Origin: Solobacterium sp.
GTDB taxonomy: Bacteria > Bacillota_I > Bacilli_A > Erysipelotrichales > Erysipelotrichaceae
NCBI GenBank assembly: GCA_017512725.1
Contig: JAFWEW010000021.1
Location: 1-40,793, forward strand
Reading direction: 5' to 3'
DNA: 40,793 bases
The notes below the pieces were generated by a model. That model had not been told where the DNA came from. It did not search any database and saw only the letters and a program-made list of their open reading frames with translations. Within the stretch, counting starts at the first letter, position 1. Every line of letters starts with the position of its first letter. A program made the position numbers and the translations under genes. This document shows, piece after piece, positions 25,507-33,291 of the stretch.

Positions 25507-26430
25507 CTATGACTTTCTATGCAGCATATAGCTTGCGGCAACTGCACTTAACAGCGAAACAGCCAGAATTACCAGTAATTCATCCACAAGAAGAGTGTCT
25601 CCGGTATTTGGTGCTTCTTCATCCGGTTTCTTTCCCTGATAGACATTCTTCATTGTAAATTCTGCCCCGGATTTTGTACTCACCAGTGAATATCCATCCG
25701 GTATGCTGACTTCTTTTACAGAATATGCAATTCCGTCCTTAACATCACTCCAGGAATAGCTCCAGTTATTCTCTTTATTCAGCACGACAGTAAAAGACTG
25801 TCTATTTCCTTTATATACTGCTACCGTAATTTCTTTTGGCCGCACCGCTTCACTGTCGTTTACCCATACTTTTTTCACACTGTAGTTCACAGTGTCATCA
25901 GAAGGATCCGGCAGTGTCTCTGTCCATTTCTTCGGCTCGCAGGCAAACTGATATACCCAGGCACCATTACTCCATTGCGGCACCATTACAAAGGTTGGGA
26001 TTGGATGATAGATTGTTCTTCCAATGGTTACAGAATCACCAACCATGAGATACAGCCCAAGCGGTATATTCTTTATCAGATGTTTGCCATCTGTTATCTT
26101 CCCTTCAAAGTCTGCAGTAAGACCATCGTCGTTTATTGCCTCTGCCAACGCTTCAGCGATTGTCTGCCATTCTTCTGCAGAATGATCAAACCCATCAAAT
26201 ACAGACGGCATATATTTACTGTACTTTTCATTAACTGTAAAGTTCACATTCTTATCTACATCAGCAATCTGATATAGATCGAAAGTCGTGCCTTCCCCTT
26301 CATATTCAATTGTTACAGCACCAGCTCTCCATGTTTCAATCTCACTGTAATTCTCTGCACTTACAGGCATGACGAAAACTGCTGTCATCAAACAAATCAG
26401 TAATGTCATAACACGCTGCAGTTTACGCAT
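25507..26430 (-). CDS. Minor/basal pilin with APNTG sorting signal
   Basis: A 307-residue secreted, wall-sorted protein. A signal peptide ends near VSA (23-25). An N-terminal pilin-like region follows, then a Cna-B-like beta domain (about 180-268) with VKKVWVND and VKEVSIPDGY segments of the isopeptide-forming type. The C-terminus has APNTG (273-277), a hydrophobic helix and a basic tail. The motif departs from LPxTG in its first residue; base pilins of other operons also carry variant motifs, so it may be anchored by a different sortase or act as chain terminator (inference). A very strong AGGAGG site precedes the ATG, with two hairpins just before that. Confidence 0.9.
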   Translation of the reverse strand: MRKLQRVMTLLICLMTAVFVMPVSAENYSEIETWRAGAVTIEYEGEGTTFDLYQIADVDKNVNFTVNEKYSKYMPSVFDGFDHSAEEWQTIAEALAEAINDDGLTADFEGKITDGKHLIKNIPLGLYLMVGDSVTIGRTIYHPIPTFVMVPQWSNGAWVYQFACEPKKWTETLPDPSDDTVNYSVKKVWVNDSEAVRPKEITVAVYKGNRQSFTVVLNKENNWSYSWSDVKDGIAYSVKEVSIPDGYSLVSTKSGAEFTMKNVYQGKKPDEEAPNTGDTLLVDELLVILAVSLLSAVAASYMLHRKS

Positions 26431-26444
26431 ACCTTCCTCCTCAT

Positions 26445-26482
26445 CTGTCTTAAAGGCTGAGAGTTCTCAGCCCCTAAGACAG
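26445..26482 (-). other. Long intercistronic RNA hairpin before the minor pilin gene
   Basis: Outer arms CTGTCTTA / TAAGACAG (8 bp) and inner arms GGCTGAG / CTCAGCC (7 bp) are perfect, separated by a 2x2 internal mismatch, with a 4-nt loop. It ends just upstream of the AGGAGG site. It lacks a T tract, so it is not a standard terminator. It could stabilise or process the pilin mRNA. Confidence 0.75.
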
Positions 26483-26485
26483 AAG

Positions 26486-26503
26486 CACGGGAGAAAACCC
26501 GTG
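26486..26503 (-). other. Second hairpin between major and minor pilin genes
   Basis: A perfect 6-bp stem CACGGG / CCCGTG with a 6-nt loop lies 15 nt after the major pilin stop and 3 nt from the larger hairpin. The minus-strand tail after it is CTTCTGTC, too T-poor for efficient termination but possibly a partial terminator. Confidence 0.6.
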
Positions 26504-26517
26504 AATCTGTATTTTGA

Positions 26518-28221
26518 TTAATTAGAAATTCTGTTCTTGGAAATCAGCAATACAGCTGCCACTCCAACCAGCAGTCCACCTACTACATAGAACACGGTTG
26601 TACCGATGCCACCGGTGATAGGAAGGACAACACCTTTTTCATTTTTAATACTAGCAGTCAGGCTGGCATCTGTATTAGAAATTGTTGGCGTCATAGAGAT
26701 TGTACCGGATTGATCTGTACCAGATAACGATTTGATTTCTTTTCCATCATGAGTTGCTACAACCTGGAATTTTATCGGATCAATGGTGTTGTATCCAGCC
26801 GGTGTAGTTGTTTCGGTCAGTCTGTAATAGCCATCATCTAATCCGCTAAAGGTAAAGGTTGATCCGTCATTAGTCGTTGCCTTGCTTGGATTGCTTACCG
26901 ATTCACCGGTATGTAACGCAGTCACATCTGTCCAGGTTCCAATATAGTTTATATCATCGATTTTTTCGCTAGCTGGCCCTTGTTTATCGTTAATAAACTT
27001 CTCGAGTTTGAAATCCGCACCTTTCAATGAAGCACCGTTATCATCTGTTTTATTAAAAATCAGTTTGTAAGTGAAAATGATATTTACATCATCCGGAGTT
27101 ACTGTAGTACTACCTTCGACAATTGGGTTATTGGAGAATTCAATATGATAGCTGTTTCTGTTCCCAATACTGTTTATAACTGCATTGCTGTTTAATACCG
27201 CATTATACTTTACAGTTATCACATCTAAAGGCTTCAGTGTTGTTGGAATTGTTATTGCACTTGTACTTGCTTTGAGATCTGATATCTCATACTTGTAAAC
27301 GGTTCCCCCATAGATCGAAGCATCAGTAGTCTCACCAAATGTAATTGATTGTCCAACTGTATCACTTGACCCAAAATAGATAGTCGCGCTACGATCCCAC
27401 GTCAATCCCGAGCAAATATCATCAATAAACACCAGCTTATATTTCGTGTATTTATCGTAGTCTTCTGGAAGCGTAGCTGTCAGTGTAAATGGAATCGTAT
27501 CGCCAATATCATAATCGGCTGTTTTAGTTACTTCCTGTCCACTGTCGATCAAATTGTTAGAATCATTGATATCTGCTGTTGATTTGTTTGAAGACGGGAC
27601 TGCATTCTTGGTTTGAACAGTAACATCTTCTCCTACAATCTGAACAATAAAGTCACTGTTTGTTTTCCCCGTCGGTACTGCTGTATTTCTGACGAGATAG
27701 TATCCAGGGGTTACTGATACTTCATATCCATATTTAGCACTCTCGCCTGACCCCTCTGAATACCATGTCATCTTTTTTCCTTCTTCTAAAGACGAACCAT
27801 CAGAAACTCCCATCATGTTCAAAATGTCATGAAACACTCCGGTATTATTATTTTCCTTCTGTTTCTGCATCCATCTCGCAAACTCGGCAGCACTAGTGAT
27901 ATTTGAGCCGTCATCATTTTTGATCTTTGCGTATAATTTATCGATTGCGACCTGTTTAACATCATCTCCCCATTGAACGTTGGAAAGAACCCATTCATTC
28001 CCGGATTTAGACAGATCACCTTTCAGCATTTGGAACGCGTAATACTCATATCCTCTCCCATCTGTAGTAGCATCTTCGTTTTCAACTCTCAATTTATATT
28101 TTGTTTCCGTTGTTGCAGTTGTACTGGTGCTGCCATCCCCTTCTGCATTGATCGGACTTCCGATTCCAACAATAAGCAGGAGTGCCGCAAATAATGCGAG
28201 AATTCTTCTGATTTTATTCAT
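26518..28221 (-). CDS. Major (backbone) pilin with LPITG sorting signal
   Basis: A 567-residue pilin that forms the pilus shaft. A signal peptide ends near INA (about 24-26). An N-terminal domain is followed by a fimbrial isopeptide (D2-type) domain (about 225-375) starting EVTKTADYDIGDTIPF and a SpaA/prealbumin-like domain (about 385-525) with KLIFNKTDDNG, the catalytic-Glu segment LTETTTPAGYN and a late ISNTD. These are the Lys, Glu and Asn positions of intramolecular isopeptide bonds. LPITG is at 533-537, followed by a membrane helix and SKNR tail. GAAAGGA precedes the chosen ATG; the ATG 15 nt earlier belongs to the same purine-rich stretch. The Lys used for polymerisation is not certain. 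Confidence 0.93.
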   Translation of the reverse strand: MNKIRRILALFAALLLIVGIGSPINAEGDGSTSTTATTETKYKLRVENEDATTDGRGYEYYAFQMLKGDLSKSGNEWVLSNVQWGDDVKQVAIDKLYAKIKNDDGSNITSAAEFARWMQKQKENNNTGVFHDILNMMGVSDGSSLEEGKKMTWYSEGSGESAKYGYEVSVTPGYYLVRNTAVPTGKTNSDFIVQIVGEDVTVQTKNAVPSSNKSTADINDSNNLIDSGQEVTKTADYDIGDTIPFTLTATLPEDYDKYTKYKLVFIDDICSGLTWDRSATIYFGSSDTVGQSITFGETTDASIYGGTVYKYEISDLKASTSAITIPTTLKPLDVITVKYNAVLNSNAVINSIGNRNSYHIEFSNNPIVEGSTTVTPDDVNIIFTYKLIFNKTDDNGASLKGADFKLEKFINDKQGPASEKIDDINYIGTWTDVTALHTGESVSNPSKATTNDGSTFTFSGLDDGYYRLTETTTPAGYNTIDPIKFQVVATHDGKEIKSLSGTDQSGTISMTPTISNTDASLTASIKNEKGVVLPITGGIGTTVFYVVGGLLVGVAAVLLISKNRISN

Positions 28222-28236
28222 ATTTTTTCCTTTCAT

Positions 28237-28349
28237 TTTCTATTAGTCTTTTCCTTTAGTTCTGTTGTACTATCCATCGGCGATTCTCACCCTCCATGGA
28301 TCATAGCCAGGTGGTGACCCTCGACCAAGATGCTTTCTTCGAGGTGTTT
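28237..28349 (-). other. Structured spacer between tip adhesin and major pilin genes
   Basis: The spacer holds three inverted repeats: CCTCGA / TCGAGG (28319-28324 with 28339-28344), TCACC / GGTGA (28287-28291 with 28313-28317) and ATCCAT / ATGGAT (28272-28277 with 28296-28301). The last two interleave, so only one can form at a time. No T-rich terminator is present. Confidence 0.45.
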
Positions 28350-31300
28350 TCATTCGTTCTTCACCTCGCTTCGTTTCCTGCTCAAGAGGAGAATCCCGCA
28401 GATGCACATCAGCAATCCGCCGCCTCCCTTGAACAGCCAGTCCCCTGGTCCGCCTGTTTCCGGAAGCTCAAATTCCGGAATATTGGTTAACCATGTATCC
28501 ACAAAGTGAATCACGGTATTTGGTTCTTCATGTGATTGTGCATTCGCAGTAAGAATCAGTTCTTCTGTCTGTCCATTATCAGTCACCTGATAAATTCTTA
28601 ATTCATCGTTTTGTATGATCCCTTTTAGTACATAATCCGGAATCCGATATCTATTCGGGGCTCTTGTTTCTACGAGATAGTATGATCTTCCCGGAATCAG
28701 ATCTTTAAATCGGAATATACCATTGCTTGAGGTATAAATATAACCACCATCCGGATCAGTCATTTTTCGAGTCCATTCTTCATGAACTTCCAGATCTGCC
28801 TCCTGCCTTTTCGAAGAATCAAAGTAATCGTAATAAACCTTAAATTCCGCCCACGCCAATGGATTATAGGTTGAGATAAAGCCATTCGTTTCACTGGAGT
28901 ATTTAGGAATCCAATAGTTATAAGCCTGTTTTGCATTCTTTGCATCAATAGGATCCAGTTTTGCAAAATTCAGTTCATAGGAGGGTGCAATGTTGAAGTA
29001 AATAGCCGCATTGGATTCAGAAGAGCCTCTTTCCAGATACATAAATTCCATTTGATGATTTCCCGAGCTTAACACTCTGTTGATGGACTCTCTTGAAACT
29101 CCCTGAGCAGTTAATATACTCTCAAATGACTGCACGGTAACCGCAACTTCTTCTTTTCCTTCATATCCGCCAGGAACTTTCGAATATGCAGTTTTTACTA
29201 AATAGCCATTGGCTTGCAATTGGGCTTTGTCTGATTCTGATAAATCCAAATCAAGCAGTGTGAAGTCCGTACCGGCATATGAATCATATTTTCCAATTGC
29301 CGCATTCTGGGCAATCGTTACTGTCCCTTTTGAAAAATTGATTTCTCCATAGACGACGTCATGAATTCCTCCCAAATCCAATAATGTCACTCCATCCACC
29401 TGAACCCAGACATCGTCATCACCGGAGAATCTGTATACCATATCTTCGCCAATAACAGATTTATTGCCATCAATCGAGGAATCAACCGTATTTGGAAGGA
29501 AGAAATTGATTACAGACTTCATCCCAAACCAGTAGTTTACATACCGATTTTCATCAATACTTCCCTGGCTGTCATTAAACGGAAGAAAGTCTGTCGAATC
29601 GATATTGTTACTCGCACTGGAATAGTTCGTGTAATCATGAACGAAAAACCTGGTATTCCCTGATCCATCCGTGCCAAAGGTTGCCGCATTCTTTTTAGAA
29701 TCGTAATAGTAGTATCCGGTTACCGGGTCAAAACGATACAGGTTGTTCCCTGTGCCCATATAGCGTTTTCCGTATGTGTTATTCCCTTCCGAAGGAATAT
29801 CAAACAGTCTGTTTTTCAGACCCGTAATACGATTCAGTATTCCGGAAGACACTCTGCCGGTAAAAGAGCGGATGCAGTCTTCTTTTTCTTTCTCCGGATT
29901 TGCACCGCTTGGGGCATTATATGCATCCCGGTAATATCCGTTATTGGTATTTGTATCGCCACTGATCGAATAATCACGTCGATTCTTCGGGTTCCAAATT
30001 GCATCAATCCCCGCAGAATAAACAAACAGATAGTCCTGATCCGCAGGAGTCAGCATTTCCCACAGCGCCGCAGCTTTTGAATCTGTAACATTCTTCTGGT
30101 ATAAGTTAACGCTTGGAATATTAAAGAGTTCCGAATAATCAAATACATCTGTATGAATAAACGAAGGATTAATTGTATTGACTACGTGCTCCTGTGATAC
30201 ATCTGTTATTGGGGCAAACCAGTCTGCATAAAAGATAGTATCTCCATATACAGGCGCAGAGATCTCACCATCCGTCACAGAATAATAAGTATTATTGACA
30301 ATGTCATACCAGCCACCAAGCACATAATCATATCCCCATGGATTGTCTTTTCTGACTTCTTCTTCCGACAGCAGCTGAACTCGCAGCTGAACGTTTTCAT
30401 CCAAATAGACTTTTTCGGAATGATTCGGCACTTTTACATTCGCATAGCGCATGGAATAATATCGGTCTCCTGTATTTGTGCCATCAAACCAGATATTCCA
30501 GGACAGTTTATATAGTTGTTCTCTCCATCCATTATGATTTTTTGGATCCTGTTCAGTTCCTCCAGTGTTGAAAAGGTAATAATTAGCATTCAGATAGGTA
30601 CCAGAAACATTATCTTTAATATAAAATCCTTCATCGGCGTTGCTGCCGATTTGCATCAAATTATTTTCTGCTTTCTGAGACAGATAAGTTCCGTCTATAC
30701 ATTGAATTTTGTAGCCAGTAAACTCATTTTCTCCAGAATACTGCGGAGTAATATGCCATATATTCTTCTCCGTAATGGTTGAAGAAGCGATGATTCTGCC
30801 TGGACCAATGTAAGAAATAGAATCATGATTATAGATTACTCGGTCTTTCCCGGGATCATGCCAGAATTCAGACGCCAATGCAGAATTCCCGCATAGAATG
30901 AGATAATAACCTTCACTCAGGACGTCTGATGTTGGTGTAACTCTTGTTGCATAATCATTAATATCCACATCATATACAACCTTTGCGAGCATCAGCGCAT
31001 TTCCAGTTGAACCATTGCCAGCTATTCTTTCGTTATTGCTGACGGTTATGTACTTACCGGATGATGAACGGAGTAAAACCCCTCCATTTGACACTTCGTA
31101 ATCAACAACACTTTGAGTTGTTGAATATCCTTTTGCTTCATCAGGATTAATGTAGACGCCATTACTGACAAATATATTCCCCGTTCCTGGCCAGGAAAGG
31201 TCCCAGACAATATCCCTGCTGAGATTGGTAATCTTCACTATGCCATCTTCTGTTTTATATGAATGACTGCTTAACGTTCCATCATTATTCAGCACCCGAT

Positions 31301-32363
31301 ACTCTGTACCCACCTGCCGAAAAAGGACATACTTACCAGCATCATTAATCCTGTCAGTAATTGTTATCGGTGTCGCAACAATAGCACTGTTATATTCAAC
31401 AATATCGTCATTAATAATTGGGCTGTTGACAGAAGCTTTCGAAATCAGGATGCCGCTTACGCTGAAACTCTCCTGTGTAAATGAGAAGGTATCGGTTTCA
31501 GATACAGCCGTCTCATTCGTTGTCAGCCGCAAATTCTCTTCTTCGGTATCAGCAGGTGCGTTCTCCAGATTTGCGGAGCTTACAAGCTCTGCTTCAATGA
31601 TTTCCGTCTCTTCTTCCGCAAAGTGAACGACACTCGGTACTGCTTCCTCGGATACTTCTATCTTTTCTGCAAGCGTGATTAATACATCCACCTTTGCCTG
31701 TGGTTCTATTTCTATCTGTTCATTATCCTGAATCTGTATAAAGCTGATATCAAAGAATCTTGCAAACTCAATGACTGTGATTTCATTCTCTTTGGTGTCC
31801 TGATCCAGCCTCCCCTGTGAGAGATCATAATAAGACTGGTATTCTTCCGTTCCTTCCGGTATTTCTCTTACTTCCAATACAGCATCTTCCGGAATAACTG
31901 CATCTTCTGCATAAGAAACAGTCACTTTGAAATCATCTTCCTTTTCAAAGCTTAACTGACTAATCTTTGGTTCAGGTTCAATGTTTAATTCAGAAGAAAC
32001 CTCTTCCGCAGAAGATTCCGCGACTGTCACCTCAGATGTATTATCTGGTTCTTCTTTCAGCGTTTCGTCTTCACCAACATGTTCTTCCTCTTCCTGTGAG
32101 GCGTGGTCTGGTTCTTCCTGTTCAGCAGACAGTTCTCCCTCTGATTCTTCAGCCGTCTCTTCACCTTGCTCTGTTTCCGGTTCTTCCTGATCGAGGTGAA
32201 GCATATAAGAATGCGCTTTTGCGATGGTTTCCGTTGGTAAAGACAGATAATACTGCACACCAAAAAAGGTAACGAAGGTACATATGCAAATAATCAATTC
32301 AAGTATTCTTCGTCTGTTTCTTCCTTTTATAAAGGATGACACCCTGTTTCGAAAATTGTGCAC
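28350..32363 (-). CDS. Large ancillary/tip pilin adhesin with fibro-slime domain and LPETG
   Basis: About 1337 residues, first gene of the pilus operon. The order is: basic N-terminus and hydrophobic signal segment; Glu-rich low-complexity stretch of about 75 residues; a beta-rich module with an ARFFDISFI segment; a long central adhesive region; an InlB-repeat-like segment (GGWYDI...YADW); a fibro-slime/PA14-like domain with FSGDDDVWVQVDG; a SpaA-like domain with LVETRAPNRY; and LPETG 33 residues from the end, then helix and RKR tail. The GTG start is preferred because GGAG lies 7 nt upstream; an ATG 78 nt further upstream (32441) lacks a clear site. Many Tyr and Asn residues suit glycan or protein binding, but the ligand is unknown. 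Base composition is AT-richer than the flanks. Confidence 0.88.
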   Translation of the reverse strand: MHNFRNRVSSFIKGRNRRRILELIICICTFVTFFGVQYYLSLPTETIAKAHSYMLHLDQEEPETEQGEETAEESEGELSAEQEEPDHASQEEEEHVGEDETLKEEPDNTSEVTVAESSAEEVSSELNIEPEPKISQLSFEKEDDFKVTVSYAEDAVIPEDAVLEVREIPEGTEEYQSYYDLSQGRLDQDTKENEITVIEFARFFDISFIQIQDNEQIEIEPQAKVDVLITLAEKIEVSEEAVPSVVHFAEEETEIIEAELVSSANLENAPADTEEENLRLTTNETAVSETDTFSFTQESFSVSGILISKASVNSPIINDDIVEYNSAIVATPITITDRINDAGKYVLFRQVGTEYRVLNNDGTLSSHSYKTEDGIVKITNLSRDIVWDLSWPGTGNIFVSNGVYINPDEAKGYSTTQSVVDYEVSNGGVLLRSSSGKYITVSNNERIAGNGSTGNALMLAKVVYDVDINDYATRVTPTSDVLSEGYYLILCGNSALASEFWHDPGKDRVIYNHDSISYIGPGRIIASSTITEKNIWHITPQYSGENEFTGYKIQCIDGTYLSQKAENNLMQIGSNADEGFYIKDNVSGTYLNANYYLFNTGGTEQDPKNHNGWREQLYKLSWNIWFDGTNTGDRYYSMRYANVKVPNHSEKVYLDENVQLRVQLLSEEEVRKDNPWGYDYVLGGWYDIVNNTYYSVTDGEISAPVYGDTIFYADWFAPITDVSQEHVVNTINPSFIHTDVFDYSELFNIPSVNLYQKNVTDSKAAALWEMLTPADQDYLFVYSAGIDAIWNPKNRRDYSISGDTNTNNGYYRDAYNAPSGANPEKEKEDCIRSFTGRVSSGILNRITGLKNRLFDIPSEGNNTYGKRYMGTGNNLYRFDPVTGYYYYDSKKNAATFGTDGSGNTRFFVHDYTNYSSASNNIDSTDFLPFNDSQGSIDENRYVNYWFGMKSVINFFLPNTVDSSIDGNKSVIGEDMVYRFSGDDDVWVQVDGVTLLDLGGIHDVVYGEINFSKGTVTIAQNAAIGKYDSYAGTDFTLLDLDLSESDKAQLQANGYLVKTAYSKVPGGYEGKEEVAVTVQSFESILTAQGVSRESINRVLSSGNHQMEFMYLERGSSESNAAIYFNIAPSYELNFAKLDPIDAKNAKQAYNYWIPKYSSETNGFISTYNPLAWAEFKVYYDYFDSSKRQEADLEVHEEWTRKMTDPDGGYIYTSSNGIFRFKDLIPGRSYYLVETRAPNRYRIPDYVLKGIIQNDELRIYQVTDNGQTEELILTANAQSHEEPNTVIHFVDTWLTNIPEFELPETGGPGDWLFKGGGGLLMCICGILLLSRKRSEVKNE

Positions 32364-32611
32364 TAAAAAACTCCGCTGCTTCCAGCATCCATATTTTACT
32401 GTATGTAACCTGTTTTTAATTAAAAAAATACCTTTCAGCATCGCTTTTCATGCCAGAAGCGGCAACAGATCTTTTCGGTTTATCGCACGTTTCGCTTAAT
32501 TGAGCTTCGCACAGCAGACACAATCAGCAATACCAATACAATTACCACTTTTCATAGTGTCTGGATAATTCCGTTTGTTTTTTTATCGAAACAGAACTTG
32601 CCCAGACTATT

Positions 32612-32645
32612 AAAACCGGCAGGTACGCTCCCGTACGCTGCCGGT
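32612..32645 (-). terminator. Strong terminator of the tsaE-to-membrane-protein operon
   Basis: On the minus strand ACCGGCAG / CTGCCGGT pairs fully and the inner GTACG / CGTAC arms extend the stem; TTTT follows. It lies 4 nt past the stop of the membrane protein gene and insulates the pilus operon. The downstream gap (32442-32611), which must carry the pilus promoter, shows no convincing -35/-10 pair. Confidence 0.88.
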
Positions 32646-32649
32646 AATC

Positions 32650-33291
32650 TTAATGCCGGTTTTTGAAGCGGATCTTCGCATTCACGCACCGCTTTATGAT
32701 TTCATCCCGGATCATCGGATAATAAGGGTCATCCGCATAGATCATGTTGCAGGTAAACGGATGCGAAAGGCCGATGAAATGGTGTTCCGGATCAATGATG
32801 ACCCTGCGGACCTGTTCAAATGCAGAATAGGTGCCGGTGTTGCTGCCGATCTGCGCGTTCACCGCCAGCATTCCGTACTGATGCGTAAGGGCACCGGTAA
32901 TGGCAGCGGCACTGGCCAGCAGCTTTGTCTTTTCTGCCTGTTCCGTTACTTCAGTAACCCGGATGCCGGTTTCATCCATGTCATAGACCATGTAGTACAC
33001 ATCGTCATACAGCATCCGCATGAACCGGAAGACAAGGACTACAACAATGCCTGCGACCACAAAACATGGGATCACGATCTTTATTCCCCACAAAAACTGT
33101 TCCTTTGTAAGGGCAATGGCCATGATCAGCACGATCAGGACGAGCAGGGCGGCCAGAACCTTCAGGAGCACATACATAGGATGCAGGTTGGTCCGCATAT
33201 CCAGACCATAGATCCAGTGGTACTGTCCGTTTTCATCCGTCTTCAGCCCTTGCGGGCAGCGTTCCGTTTCTGTTCTCTGCTGTTGTGTCAT
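32650..33291 (-). CDS. Two-helix membrane protein of unknown function
   Basis: A 213-residue protein not recognised. The N-terminus is hydrophilic (1-40), two helices follow (about 41-62 and 68-89), and a C-terminal cytosolic domain of about 120 residues alternates beta-like segments (YYMVYDMDETGIRVTEV, VRRVIIDPEHHFIGL), suggestive of a small PH-like fold. Its ATG overlaps the ABC-F stop in ATGA, a translational-coupling arrangement, so it is expressed with the ABC-F protein. Confidence 0.75.
   Translation of the reverse strand: MTQQQRTETERCPQGLKTDENGQYHWIYGLDMRTNLHPMYVLLKVLAALLVLIVLIMAIALTKEQFLWGIKIVIPCFVVAGIVVVLVFRFMRMLYDDVYYMVYDMDETGIRVTEVTEQAEKTKLLASAAAITGALTHQYGMLAVNAQIGSNTGTYSAFEQVRRVIIDPEHHFIGLSHPFTCNMIYADDPYYPMIRDEIIKRCVNAKIRFKNRH

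Noticed and set aside
32442-32611. c-di-GMP riboswitch upstream of the pilus operon
   Set aside because: It would link the signalling genes to the pilus, but I found no GEMM-type conserved core in this leader.
23783-32649. CRISPR array or tRNA genes in the AT-rich region and gaps
   Set aside because: No regularly spaced direct repeats and no cloverleaf or GTTC-type T-loop sequence were seen in the gaps.
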